Of a stretch of DNA of 64,000 nt, positions 1-9,043 are shown piece after piece (within the stretch, counting starts at the first letter, position 1; each line of letters opens with the position of its first letter). The translations under genes were made by a program, and so were the position numbers. Below the pieces are notes generated by a model, which did no database searches, was not told the origin of the DNA, and saw only the letters and a list, made by a program, of their open reading frames with translations. Source of the DNA: Azospirillum sp. (lineage in GTDB: Bacteria > Pseudomonadota > Alphaproteobacteria > Azospirillales > Azospirillaceae); contig JAIXPD010000038.1 of the NCBI GenBank assembly GCA_027486405.1, forward strand, positions 1-64,000. The letters are read 5' to 3'.

Positions 1-213
1 ATTTTGCGGCAACCCTCCTGACGGGATGCGGAAGGCCATTGGAGTCAAAAATCCGTGCAATCCATCCTTTTGTCCGTGAAATCCGTGTCTGTTCTTGCTT
101 GCGTGACGATGACCGCTCGTTCAAGCGATTGCCCTGCCACCGCACCGAAGCCCGGTGGCGGGGCGGGGCGCTTTGCGCCTATAGTGCGGCTCAAGCGGGG
201 CATCCCTTGCCCC

Positions 214-678
214 ATGTTCGAAGCGAAGGCTTGTCCGACCGGACCGGCCAGGAGATGCGGTTTGTCAGACAGCAGCGCGGAGCGCCGCACCGGTCAGCAG
301 CCGGGTGGTTCGGCCCTCACCTACACCATTCTTGTGCGTGGCTTCACCGCGCCGGTCCGGCTGGCCGGGCGGGCGGGGGACGCCACGGCGCGGTTCGACC
401 TGACGCTGACCGTCGCCCACCCGGGCCGGGGCTTCCCCGACGACATCGCGGCGGTGATGTCCTATGAGGACATTGTGGAGGAGTTGCGCCGCCTGTGCGC
501 GGAGGACGGCATTTCCGGCCCCGATTGTCTGGCCGAACGCGCCGCCGCCCTGTGTCTGGCCCACGCGAAGGTCCAGCGCGCCAGCGTGGAGGTCGAGTTG
601 CCATCGGCCCATTGCGATGGGGCTGGCATTGGGGCCAGCGTCACCCGCGATCAATCCGACGCGCCGCAAGGCCGCTGA
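214..678 (+). CDS. dihydroneopterin aldolase (FolB)-like protein, degenerate
   Basis: A 154-residue protein whose C-terminal two thirds resembles the small FolB fold of folate biosynthesis. The best match is the stretch around MSYEDIVEELRRL, followed by a block in the place of the usual LVETLAERIAALCL (here CLAERAAALCLAHAKV). The family's catalytic lysine, normally in a V-x-K-P motif near the end, is replaced: the sequence reads EVELPS. The usual N-terminal G-x-H-E-R-E type active-site segment is also not recognisable. I infer a FolB homologue that has lost or changed activity. The ATG at 214 is the only near ATG. The frame is open back to 55, but that upstream part looks non-coding, so the N-terminus is uncertain. 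No folate gene is next to it. Confidence 0.45.
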   Translation: MFEAKACPTGPARRCGLSDSSAERRTGQQPGGSALTYTILVRGFTAPVRLAGRAGDATARFDLTLTVAHPGRGFPDDIAAVMSYEDIVEELRRLCAEDGISGPDCLAERAAALCLAHAKVQRASVEVELPSAHCDGAGIGASVTRDQSDAPQGR

Positions 679-752
679 CCGCCGTCACCCCGGAATCAGG
701 GTTTTCCTGACTCGATTTCAAACAAAACGTCGGCTTGGCCGATCGTATCCGC

Positions 753-780
753 TTGCGGATTTGTGTTTTTCACGTACAAT
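753..780 (+). promoter_or_regulatory. candidate sigma-70 promoter for the small gene at 877
   Basis: A TTGCGG element (753-758), a 16-base spacer and TACAAT (775-780) sit about 100 bases before the small gene in an AT-richer stretch. The -10 matches the consensus well and the -35 only weakly. The rest of the 679-876 gap shows no gene. Confidence 0.35.
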
Positions 781-876
781 CCGAAGCCATGGGTTAACAT
801 GCCCGTCTATTCCAACCAAAACAGCGCGCAGGTACACACCATCCGCAATGATTGATCCGTTTGAAAGGAGGGATCC

Positions 877-1035
877 ATGGACCGCCACACGCCGCCAACC
901 CTTTCGGAACTCCTTGAAGACCCGATCATCCTTGCCGTCATGGCCCGCGATGGCGTCAGCAAAGACAACGTGCGCCAGTTGTTTGAAAGGGTTTCCCGCA
1001 ATCGTCGGCTTCAGGACGAGCGGATGGCGGCCTAA
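877..1035 (+). CDS. small conserved-looking hypothetical protein (52 aa)
   Basis: A 52-residue protein starting MDRHTPPTLSELLEDPII. A strong Shine-Dalgarno sequence (AAAGGAGG, 865-872) lies five bases before the ATG, and a terminator follows about 70 bases after the stop, so it looks like a self-contained transcription unit. It is charged and probably helical, with no signal peptide, cysteines or membrane segment. The pattern of a short DP-x(n)-VMARDGVSKDNVRQLFERV helix pair recalls small regulators of unknown function in Rhodospirillales, but I cannot name a family. The coding call rests on the ribosome-binding site, the terminator and the amphipathic helix pattern. Confidence 0.7.
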   Translation: MDRHTPPTLSELLEDPIILAVMARDGVSKDNVRQLFERVSRNRRLQDERMAA

Positions 1036-1107
1036 CCGCCAACCACCGTTCCCGATCGGGAGTCTTTTGACCAAGCGCCGGGCCTAACGCGCCAGGACCA
1101 AAAACAG

Positions 1108-1141
1108 GCACCGCCCCCTTTGATGGGAGCGGTGCTTTTTT
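1108..1141. terminator. rho-independent terminator, probably bidirectional
   Basis: The stem GCACCGC (1108-1114) pairs with GCGGTGC (1129-1135), with further inner pairing, and six T follow on the plus strand. On the minus strand the same stem is followed by CTGTTTTTGG, so it can also end the regulator gene that finishes at 1187. It ends the small gene from the left. Confidence 0.75.
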
Positions 1142-1186
1142 GTGCCCCGACACCGCCCCCCACCAGCCCCCACAAGGGGAGCCGCG

Positions 1187-1555
1187 TCACGCCCCGAGCA
1201 CCTCGGTGATCGCCGCCATCACATCGGTCGGGGTGAAGGGCTTGCGCAGGGTCCGCTGCGCGCCCAACGCCTCGGCCACCGGCAGCACATCCAGCGAGGC
1301 GCGGGCACCGCCGCCGGAAATGGCGATGATCTTCAGGTCCGGCTTGACCCGGCGCAGTTCCATGATGGTCGCCAACCCCTCTTGGTTGGGCATGAAAATG
1401 TCGGTGATGACCAGATCGGCGGGGTGTTCGCGGAAACGCGCCACGCCCTCCACCCCATCGCGCGCGCCGAACGCCTCATGCCCGCCACGCGTCACCGTGC
1501 GCAGCAGCATCGTGCGAACCATGTCGTCGTCGTCGATGATGAGCACGCTGGCCAT
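1187..1555 (-). CDS. single-domain response regulator (CheY-like)
   Basis: A 122-residue stand-alone receiver domain with no output domain. All signature residues are present: the acidic cluster at 8-10 (IIDDDDM), the phosphoacceptor Asp52 in VITDIFMP, Ser80 in place of the usual Ser/Thr, and Lys105 in LRKPF. It lies 12 bases downstream of the multi-PAS histidine kinase on the same strand, so it is its likely partner. It probably receives the phosphate that the kinase's own degenerate receiver cannot accept. The output is unknown; stand-alone receivers usually act by protein-protein contact. Confidence 0.93.
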   Translation of the reverse strand: MASVLIIDDDDMVRTMLLRTVTRGGHEAFGARDGVEGVARFREHPADLVITDIFMPNQEGLATIMELRRVKPDLKIIAISGGGARASLDVLPVAEALGAQRTLRKPFTPTDVMAAITEVLGA

Positions 1556-1567
1556 GGCGGTGTCCTC

Positions 1568-4282
1568 TCAGGGGGCTTGTCGGTTGGCGGTGGGGTGGGG
1601 GCGGTTTTGCGACAGGGCGCGCAGTTGGGCAACAAAGGAATCGGGCGACAACGGGGTCGGCAGGGTCCGCGTCACCCCGGCGGCTTGCAGGGCGGCGGCG
1701 TCCTGCCCGGTCGACGGGTCGGCGCACAGCACAATCGGCGTGTCGGGGTTGGCGGCGGCGATGGCCCGCGCCAGGGTCAGCAACCGCCACACCGGTTCCG
1801 CCGCCCCCTGCACCAGCACAACGACGTCGAAGCGTTCGGGGGCCACGCTGAACAGCGCCAACCCCCGGCGGCTGTCGGCTGCCCCCACAACGCGGAATCC
1901 CTGCGACCGCAGCAGCCGCCCGGCCATGGCGACCATCGCCCGCTCCGCGCTGAACAGCAACACCCGACGCCGGTCGTCGGATCGGCGGGTCGGCGGGCTG
2001 CTGTCGTGCAGGGGCAGAAAGACGGTGATGGAGGTGCCTTTGCCCGGCGCGCTGGTGACGTCGATCACCCCGCCGTGATCGCTGACGATGCCGTGAACCG
2101 CCGCCAGCCCGAGGCCGGTCCCCTTGTCCACCGGCTTGGTGGTGAAAAAGGGGTCGAAAATGCGTTCCTGCACCGTGGGATCCATGCCACATCCGGTGTC
2201 CTGCACGGTCAGGCAGGCGTAACGCCCGGTGTCCAGCCGCGCGCGCGCCGGATCCCCCCGATGGGCCTCGCCCCGCGCCAAATCCCGTGGGGTGGCGACG
2301 GTGACGCCGTTGACCGTCACCGTCACCCGTCCCCGTCGTGGATCCTTGTTCGGGGTGGAATCATCCAGGATGGCGTCGGCGGCGTTTTTGCACAGATTGA
2401 CGATCACCTGATGCAGTTGCGCCGGGGCGGCGAACACCGGCATGGGATCGCCCCCGCATTGCACGCTCCATCCCACCCCGGTGAACAGGGTGGGGCCGAG
2501 CAGACCGACCGCGTCGCGCACGATGTCGCGCAGATCCACGGTTTCGCGCTCCAGCTTCTCCTTGCGGGCAAAGGCCAAAAGCTGCTGCACCAACCCCTTG
2601 GCCCGTTCGGCGGCGGTCGTCACCTGGTGCAGATCGTCGCGGATCGCGCTGTCGGCGGGCAGGGCATCCAGGGCCAGATGGCTGTAACCCAGAATGGCGG
2701 TCAGAATGTTGTTGAAATCATGGGCCACACCACCGGCCAGCACGCCCACCGCCTGCATCTTCTGGGCGCGGCGCACCTGCTCCTCCCCCTGCCGCCGGGC
2801 GGTCACATCATCGACGGTGGCGATCAGGTTGCTCAGCCGTCCATCGTCGTCCAACAGCGGGGCCACCCGGATCGCCGCCCAGAAATGCGCCCCGTTTGGG
2901 CGGCGTCCGGGCAATTCGGCTTGCCAGGTTTCGCCAGCGAACAGCGCGCGCCAGAGTGCGGCGTGATGATCGGCCACGGCCAGCGCCCCGGCGGCGGCCA
3001 CCCCGGCGATGAAGGCGTCGATGTCGGGGACCGCGTCCAACGAGCGTCCGGTCATCGCGCGGAAACGGGGGTTGAGGTAAAGGGTGTTGCCCAGCGCGTC
3101 GGCGATCAGGACGCCCACCGGGCTTTGCGCCACCGCCAGAGACAGGGTGCGCAGGGAATCCTCGGCGGTTTTCAGGGCGCTGATGTCGGTGACGAACCCC
3201 TCGACCGCCACAACCGTTCCCCGGGCATCGCACACGCCGACGCCCTGTTCCCAGACATGGCGGATCACCCCGGCGCGATCGATCAGGCGATAGCTGAGGG
3301 TGAAGGGCTGACCCTGCCCCAACGCGGCGGCGATGGAATGGCGCACATGCTCCCGGTCGGTGGGGTGGATCAGCGCGTCGAACGCCATCGCCCCGCCAAC
3401 CAATTCGTTCGGCGACCACCCGGTCAGGCGTTGCCCTCCCTCGCTGGCGAACAGCAGGGGGCGGTCGGCCTCCACCCGTGCGCGGTAGGCCATGCCCGGC
3501 AAATTGCCCATCAGGGTGGCCAGCCGCCGTTCGCTCTCGCGGTGTTCCTGCTCGGCACGGGCCTTTTCCGTGATGTCGCGGGCAACGGCCACCAACCCCA
3601 ACACCGCGCCGTCCGGTCCGTAATAGGGCGTCTTGATGCTTTCCAGCAGAACGGCGCGACCGTCGGGGAACGTCACCCATTCCTCCATCCGGTGCGGGAC
3701 CCGATGACACAGCACGTCGGCGTCGCGCTCCTGGAAATAGCGCGCCCGCTCCTCCGGCAGCAAATCCAGATCGGTGCGGCCGACGATGTCAGCAACCCCG
3801 CGCCCCATGAAGGCGGCAAAGGCGCGGTTGCAGCCCAGATAGACGCTGCGCGGAGTCTTGAAAAAGATCAGATCCGGGATCGAATCGATCAGCGCCTGGA
3901 GCAGGATGCGATCATCGGGCGGCTGGGGCAGGGAGGGGGCCGGGTGCAGATCGCTGACATCAAAGGCGTGGCTGACACACTCCACCCGGCCAGTCGGGCC
4001 GGGCCGCAGCCGGGTGACGCTGTGCCACCAGCCGATGCGGCCATCAGCCCCGATCACCCGGTGATCCCGGTGGCAGACCACCGACCGCGACGAGGCCACC
4101 GCGCAGGCAATCTCCGCCAGAACGGCCGCGCGGTCGTCGGGATGCACGCGCCGCAGCAGGGGGCCGGGATCCGCGCCATCGGCCGGGTAACACCAGACCA
4201 AACGCAGAGGCCCGGCGTCGGACTCTTCCCACGCCGGTTCTGCGGAGTCTTCCAGAACCACACGTTGCATGCCGCATCCCAT
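1568..4282 (-). CDS. multi-PAS hybrid-type histidine kinase with a degenerate receiver
   Basis: A 904-residue protein without a membrane segment, so probably cytoplasmic. The order is a short PAS remnant (about 20-112), three PAS domains (about 125-240, 250-370 and 378-495), a HisKA domain with His521 in GGVAHDFNNIL, and an HATPase domain with N-box NLCKNAADA (629-637), DTGCGM (695-700) and GTGLGLAAVHG (721-731). The C-terminal 771-890 has receiver-like length and pattern but lacks the acidic pair, the phosphoacceptor (Val near 824) and the conserved Lys (Thr876). The H-box is of the PAS-rich type whose partner is usually a separate receiver, here the gene 12 bases downstream. The start is M1 or M5 (4270); neither has a clear ribosome-binding site. 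The signal is unknown. Confidence 0.92.
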   Translation of the reverse strand: MGCGMQRVVLEDSAEPAWEESDAGPLRLVWCYPADGADPGPLLRRVHPDDRAAVLAEIACAVASSRSVVCHRDHRVIGADGRIGWWHSVTRLRPGPTGRVECVSHAFDVSDLHPAPSLPQPPDDRILLQALIDSIPDLIFFKTPRSVYLGCNRAFAAFMGRGVADIVGRTDLDLLPEERARYFQERDADVLCHRVPHRMEEWVTFPDGRAVLLESIKTPYYGPDGAVLGLVAVARDITEKARAEQEHRESERRLATLMGNLPGMAYRARVEADRPLLFASEGGQRLTGWSPNELVGGAMAFDALIHPTDREHVRHSIAAALGQGQPFTLSYRLIDRAGVIRHVWEQGVGVCDARGTVVAVEGFVTDISALKTAEDSLRTLSLAVAQSPVGVLIADALGNTLYLNPRFRAMTGRSLDAVPDIDAFIAGVAAAGALAVADHHAALWRALFAGETWQAELPGRRPNGAHFWAAIRVAPLLDDDGRLSNLIATVDDVTARRQGEEQVRRAQKMQAVGVLAGGVAHDFNNILTAILGYSHLALDALPADSAIRDDLHQVTTAAERAKGLVQQLLAFARKEKLERETVDLRDIVRDAVGLLGPTLFTGVGWSVQCGGDPMPVFAAPAQLHQVIVNLCKNAADAILDDSTPNKDPRRGRVTVTVNGVTVATPRDLARGEAHRGDPARARLDTGRYACLTVQDTGCGMDPTVQERIFDPFFTTKPVDKGTGLGLAAVHGIVSDHGGVIDVTSAPGKGTSITVFLPLHDSSPPTRRSDDRRRVLLFSAERAMVAMAGRLLRSQGFRVVGAADSRRGLALFSVAPERFDVVVLVQGAAEPVWRLLTLARAIAAANPDTPIVLCADPSTGQDAAALQAAGVTRTLPTPLSPDSFVAQLRALSQNRPHPTANRQAP

Positions 4283-4395
4283 CGACGCCGATGGGCGAAA
4301 GTCTAACCGTGTTTTCCCCGCTTATGAAGGGGCATCGCTGGACGACCGCGCGATCCGTACAACGAATTGCGTGCGGCGGACCCAGGACAGCGACC

Positions 4396-5754
4396 TCAGT
4401 ACAGCGGATGGCCCGCCGCGCGGGCGGCCAGCAGGGCGGCGTGGTCCAACTGCACCTGATCGGCGTAGTCGGCGGCAAACGCCCGCGTTTCCGCCTTGAA
4501 GCCCGAAGCCGACACGACCACGTCGGTGATCTGCTTGTCCTGGCTGAAGGGGATAAGGGAGGAATCGTAATCCTGATCGGCCAGGGCGTGGGTCTTGGCC
4601 AGGATTTTCCCCATCGCCGCGACGGTGTCCTTGAAATTCCCCAGATTGCCTTTCAGCGCTGTGTAGTCGAAGTCTTGTTGGAACGGGGACTTTTCCTTCA
4701 CGAAATACGGCTTTCCACTGATCGACGTGGAGCCGATCAACGGATCGGTGTTGGTCAGTCCGGCCTTGTTGCTCATCGCCACCCGCGCGCCCTCATGGTT
4801 GCCATAAGCGGTGGCGGGCAGGCCACCGGGATTGGCCAGCGCCACCGCGCTGCTTCCCATCTCCTTCATCTCCAGGATCACGTCATCGTCGGCGCTGGCG
4901 CTCGCCCCTTCGATCAGCACCCAGTAGCGGGCGCGCCCCAGGCTGCCGACGCCCGATCCCATCCGCTGCCGGGCGTCCTTCACCGTGTAGAAGGCGGCGG
5001 GCTGCCGTTTGCCGGACGCGATGGAGGCGATGTAGGCGGGCATCGCCGCGTTGATGGCGCTGGCGCTGGCGGCTGGCAACGTCACCAGCGTGGAGTCGGT
5101 GGTGAAGCGGCGCACACCCCCGCTGACCGCGCTGTATTTCGCCAGGAAGTCGGGCCGGTTCTTCTTGCCCACCTTCTGCACGACGTCCTTGGCGACGTTC
5201 GACAGATCCCCGGCCTTCAGCCGATAGGATTTTTCGTCGTCGGTTCCTTTGAAGTCGCCCAGCTTGTTGAGATAGCTGTCAACGAACTGGTCGATCAGGC
5301 TGTTTTGGTCGTTCTGGGAGAAGCCCAGCTCGCGCGCCGCCAGCACCAGGCTGACCGCCATGCGGCGGACATCCCAAACATACGGCCCGATGTAGGATTC
5401 ATCGAAGTCGGAGATGTCGAACACATCGTTGCCCGCCGAATCACGGACGCCGCCGTAATTCTGCAGATGCAGGTCGCCGTCGATCCACACCCGCCGGGTG
5501 GCGGTGTTGAGATAGGCCGATGGCGGCAGGCTGGCCATGTCGCGGTAAAACAGATGGGCGGTTCCCCGGTAAAAGGCGAAGGGCGACACCGCCATCTTGT
5601 CCATCTTGGTCGCGATTTCGGCGGGTTGCGCCTGGGCGAGCGGGTGGTTGAACCCGTACAGTTCGGACTCAACCCAGTTGGGACGGCTGGTGGCCGCCGA
5701 CACCGGGGCGGCGGCAAACAGGCACAGCGACAGGGCGGCGAGGAAACGGCGCAT
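4396..5754 (-). CDS. DUF2252 family protein, exported
   Basis: A 452-residue protein with a clear Sec signal peptide (MRRFLAALSLCLFAAAPVSAA), so probably periplasmic. It carries the DUF2252 signatures: MAVSPFAFYRGTA, the DGDLHLQNYG motif, DISDFDE and DVRRMAVSL. DUF2252 proteins have a kinase-like fold and the D-x-H-x-x-N and D-F-D motifs resemble phosphotransferase catalytic loops, but no reaction is established as far as I know. Exported versions are unusual for a fold that would need ATP. The 113 bases on its 3' side and 168 bases on its 5' side hold no other gene apart from the efflux terminator. Confidence 0.85.
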   Translation of the reverse strand: MRRFLAALSLCLFAAAPVSAATSRPNWVESELYGFNHPLAQAQPAEIATKMDKMAVSPFAFYRGTAHLFYRDMASLPPSAYLNTATRRVWIDGDLHLQNYGGVRDSAGNDVFDISDFDESYIGPYVWDVRRMAVSLVLAARELGFSQNDQNSLIDQFVDSYLNKLGDFKGTDDEKSYRLKAGDLSNVAKDVVQKVGKKNRPDFLAKYSAVSGGVRRFTTDSTLVTLPAASASAINAAMPAYIASIASGKRQPAAFYTVKDARQRMGSGVGSLGRARYWVLIEGASASADDDVILEMKEMGSSAVALANPGGLPATAYGNHEGARVAMSNKAGLTNTDPLIGSTSISGKPYFVKEKSPFQQDFDYTALKGNLGNFKDTVAAMGKILAKTHALADQDYDSSLIPFSQDKQITDVVVSASGFKAETRAFAADYADQVQLDHAALLAARAAGHPLY

Positions 5755-5853
5755 CGGTGGACACTCCAGGCGGGGGCTTCAGCATGCGCCGGCCACTGTC
5801 GCCGTCAACACCGACAGGCGTGTGACGGACCCGCAACGCTTTGATGACGGCGC

Positions 5854-5891
5854 AAAAGAAACGGGCGGGGCGCGTGGTGCGCTCCCGCCCG
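5854..5891 (-). terminator. rho-independent terminator of the RND efflux operon
   Basis: On the minus strand CGGGCGGG and CCCGCCCG (5862-5891) form a GC-rich stem with an inner GCGC/GCGC extension. It is followed by TTTCTTTT and lies about 30 bases after the pump stop codon. Confidence 0.75.
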
Positions 5892-5922
5892 ATGGCGATG
5901 CGATCTCCGCCCCGCCCCTCGC

Positions 5923-8900
5923 TCACTCCGCCGGGTGGGCGGCGGCGTGGCTGGGGGCGGGCGGGGTGTGGTCGTCCATCGCCTCGTCCGCCGGGAAGGG
6001 CTTCTTCTTGGCGATGTAGCTGTAGACCGTCGGGACCACGAACAGCGTCAGCAGCGTGCCCAACGTCATGCCGCCGACGATCACGGCGCCGATGGCCTGA
6101 CGGCTTTCCGCACCGGCCCCGTGGGCATTGGCGAGCGGAACCGCGCCCAGCACCATGGCCCCGGTGGTCATCAGGATCGGGCGCAGGCGCAGCACGGCGG
6201 CTTCCTCCACCGCCTTGCGGATGTCCACGCCGCTGCGTTGGAGCTGGTTGGCGAACTCCACGATCAGGATGCCGTGCTTGGTGATGAGGCCGACCAGCGT
6301 CACCAAGCCGATCTGGCTGTAGACGTTCATCGTCCCACCGCTCATTTGCAAGGCGGCGAGCGCGCCGGTCATCGACAGCGGAACCGTCAGCATGATGACG
6401 AACGGGTCGATGAAGCTTTCGAACTGGGCGGCCAGCACCAGATAGATGAAGGCCAAGGCCAGAATGAAGACGAAATAGAGGCCGGTCGCCGATTCCCGGA
6501 ACTCACGGCTTTGCCCGGCGTAATCGGTCTGCGCGGTCGGCGGCAGAACCTTTTGCGCCGCCGCCTGCATCACCGCCAGCGCCTCACCCAGGGAGGTGCC
6601 GGGGGCGAGCGTGGCGGTGATGCTGGCCGACCGCAGCTTGTTGAAGTGGTTCAGCTCCTTCGGGGCCACCCGTTCGTCCACATGCACCAGATTGGCCAGC
6701 GAGATCATCGGCGCGGTCCCGCCCGCCGTCGTGGTCCCGCCGCGCACATAGATCGACGCGATGTCGTCCGGGTTGCGGCGGTCGACATTGGCGACCTGCA
6801 CGATCACGTCATACTGCTTGCCATCCTTCTTGAAGCGCGTGACCTGCCGCCCGCCCAGCAGGGTTTCCAGCGTCCGCCCGACCGTGTCCACATCCACGCC
6901 GAGATCGGCGGCCTTGTCGCGGTCCAGCGAGATCCGCAGCTCCGGCTTGTTCAGCTTCAGATCGGTGTCGAGGTTGGTCAGGCCGGGGAAGTTCCGCGCC
7001 TCCGCCATCATCGCGTTGACCATCTTCTGCAACTCTTCAAAGGGCAGAGAGGTTTGGATGACGAAGTTGACCGGCTTGTCGATCGGGCTTTGCCCCAGCG
7101 ACGGCGGGTTGGTGACGAAGCCGAGGATGCCGGGAATCCCGAACATCTTGGGGAAGAGCTGGGCGGTGATCGCCTGCTGCTTCACATCGCGTTGGTCCCA
7201 ATCGATCAGGCGGACGAAGGCGATGCCCTGGTTGACCACTGGGAAACCGACGACGACGAAGAACTTCTCCACCACCGGGATGGCGCGGAACAGCCCCTCC
7301 ATCCGCTGGGCGTAGCTCATGGTGTAATCCAGCGTCGAGCCTTCCGGCGCGATGGCGATGCCGACGATGGTCCCGCGATCCTCCACCGGCGACAGTTCGG
7401 ATTTCAGGCCGGTGAACAGCGTGTAGCTCGCCGCCGCCACCCCCGCCCCGATCAGCAGCACCAGCGGCCGCGCCCGCAGCGACAGGCGCAGCAGGCCACG
7501 GTAGGCGTTGGTCATGCCGACCAGGAAGCCTTCGATCATCCGGTAGAACAGATTGTGCTTCGTCTCATGCTTCAGCAGTTTGGAGCACATCATCGGCGAC
7601 AGCGTCAGCGCGACAAAGCCCGACACGATCACCGCCCCGGCCAGCGTCAGGGCAAATTCGGTGAACAGCCGCCCGGTGCGCCCGGTCATGAAGCCGATGG
7701 GGGCGTAGACCGCCGCCAACGTGATGGTCATGGCGATGACGGCGAAGCCGATCTCCTTCGACCCCTTCAACGCCGCCTGGAAGGGGTGCATGCCCTCTTC
7801 CACATAACGGAAGATGTTTTCCAGCATGACGATGGCGTCATCGACGACCAGACCGATCGCCAGCACCATCGACAGCAGGGTCAAGGTGTTGATCGAAAAG
7901 CCGAAGGCGTACATCAGGGCGAAGCCGCCGATCAGCGACACCGGGATCGTCACCAGCGGGACCAGCGTGGCCCGCAGGGAGCGCAGGAAGAAGAAGATCA
8001 CCAGCACGACCAGCGCGATGGCTTCAAAGATCGTGCTGAACACCGCGTCGATGGATTTGGAAATGAAGACGGAGCTGTCATAGGCCACCTCCACCCCCAT
8101 GCCGTCGGGCAGGGCGGCGCGGATGGCACCCAAGGCGTTGTTGACCGCCTTCGACACGTCCAGCGGGTTGGCGGTGGATTGCTTGACCACGCCGATGGCG
8201 ACGGCCCCGCGCCCGTTGAAGCGGGCGCTGACCCGTTCGTCGAGCGGGCCGATTTCCGCCCGACCCACGTCGCGCAGACGCACCAGATAGCCGCTGTCGT
8301 CGCGCAGAATGATGCGTTCGAACTCCTCGGGCGTGCGCAGATCGGTTTCCGACACCACGGTGAACTCGCGCGCCACGCTTTCGACGCGCCCGGCCGGGAT
8401 TTCGACGTTCTGCTTGCGCAGGGCGTTTTCGACGTCCTGCGGCGTCACCCGATAGGCCGCCATCCGCTGCGGGTCGAGCCACAGCCGCATGGCGAAGCGC
8501 CGTTCGCCGAAAATGCGGACCTGGGCAACGCCGGGCAGGTTCTGCAAGCGGTCCTTGACGTAGCGGTCGGCGAAGTCGGTGACGTCCAACGGCGTGTGGC
8601 GGTCGGACGAAAAGGCGAGGTAGAGGATGGGTTGGGCGTCGGCCTCGACCTTGGCGATCACCGGCTCGTCGATTTCCGACGGCAGCGCGGCGCGCACGCG
8701 GCCCACACGATCGCGCACGTCGCTGGCGGCGACGTCCACGTTGCGGTCCAGCCGGAACCGCAGGGTGATCTGCGATTTTTCCGCCCGGCTGATGGAGGAC
8801 ATGACGTCGATGCCCTCGATCCCGGCCAGGCTGTCTTCCAGCGTCTGCGTGACCTGGCTTTCGATGATCTGGGCCGACGCGCCCTTGTAGGTCGTCTCCA

Positions 8901-9039
8901 CGGTGACGACCGGCTCGTCGATCTTGGGGTATTCGCGCACCGACAGGCGTTGGTAGGAGACGATGCCGATCAGCATCAGCGCCAGGCTCATCACCGTGGC
9001 CAGAACCGGGCGGCGGACCGAAATGTCGGACAGAACCAT
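5923..9039 (-). CDS. RND efflux pump, inner-membrane permease (AcrB/MexB superfamily)
   Basis: A 1038-residue proton-driven multidrug-type permease of normal length. It has the typical start (VLSDISVRRPVLATVMSLAL), two large periplasmic loops and 12 membrane segments in two repeats. The TM4 aspartate pair needed for proton relay is present in GLVVDDAIVMLENI. It starts 5 bases after the adaptor stop codon, so the two form one operon. No outer-membrane TolC-type gene is near, so the channel must be encoded elsewhere. The motif set fits the hydrophobe/amphiphile (HAE1) group and not heavy-metal pumps. Substrate unknown. Confidence 0.95.
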   Translation of the reverse strand: MVLSDISVRRPVLATVMSLALMLIGIVSYQRLSVREYPKIDEPVVTVETTYKGASAQIIESQVTQTLEDSLAGIEGIDVMSSISRAEKSQITLRFRLDRNVDVAASDVRDRVGRVRAALPSEIDEPVIAKVEADAQPILYLAFSSDRHTPLDVTDFADRYVKDRLQNLPGVAQVRIFGERRFAMRLWLDPQRMAAYRVTPQDVENALRKQNVEIPAGRVESVAREFTVVSETDLRTPEEFERIILRDDSGYLVRLRDVGRAEIGPLDERVSARFNGRGAVAIGVVKQSTANPLDVSKAVNNALGAIRAALPDGMGVEVAYDSSVFISKSIDAVFSTIFEAIALVVLVIFFFLRSLRATLVPLVTIPVSLIGGFALMYAFGFSINTLTLLSMVLAIGLVVDDAIVMLENIFRYVEEGMHPFQAALKGSKEIGFAVIAMTITLAAVYAPIGFMTGRTGRLFTEFALTLAGAVIVSGFVALTLSPMMCSKLLKHETKHNLFYRMIEGFLVGMTNAYRGLLRLSLRARPLVLLIGAGVAAASYTLFTGLKSELSPVEDRGTIVGIAIAPEGSTLDYTMSYAQRMEGLFRAIPVVEKFFVVVGFPVVNQGIAFVRLIDWDQRDVKQQAITAQLFPKMFGIPGILGFVTNPPSLGQSPIDKPVNFVIQTSLPFEELQKMVNAMMAEARNFPGLTNLDTDLKLNKPELRISLDRDKAADLGVDVDTVGRTLETLLGGRQVTRFKKDGKQYDVIVQVANVDRRNPDDIASIYVRGGTTTAGGTAPMISLANLVHVDERVAPKELNHFNKLRSASITATLAPGTSLGEALAVMQAAAQKVLPPTAQTDYAGQSREFRESATGLYFVFILALAFIYLVLAAQFESFIDPFVIMLTVPLSMTGALAALQMSGGTMNVYSQIGLVTLVGLITKHGILIVEFANQLQRSGVDIRKAVEEAAVLRLRPILMTTGAMVLGAVPLANAHGAGAESRQAIGAVIVGGMTLGTLLTLFVVPTVYSYIAKKKPFPADEAMDDHTPPAPSHAAAHPAE

Positions 9040-9043
9040 GGCG

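Noticed and set aside
1142..4306. Long open frame on the plus strand opposite the multi-PAS kinase
   Set aside because: Its product is His/Gly/Gln/Arg-rich without motifs, as expected from an antisense frame of a GC-rich gene. The minus-strand kinase has complete domains.
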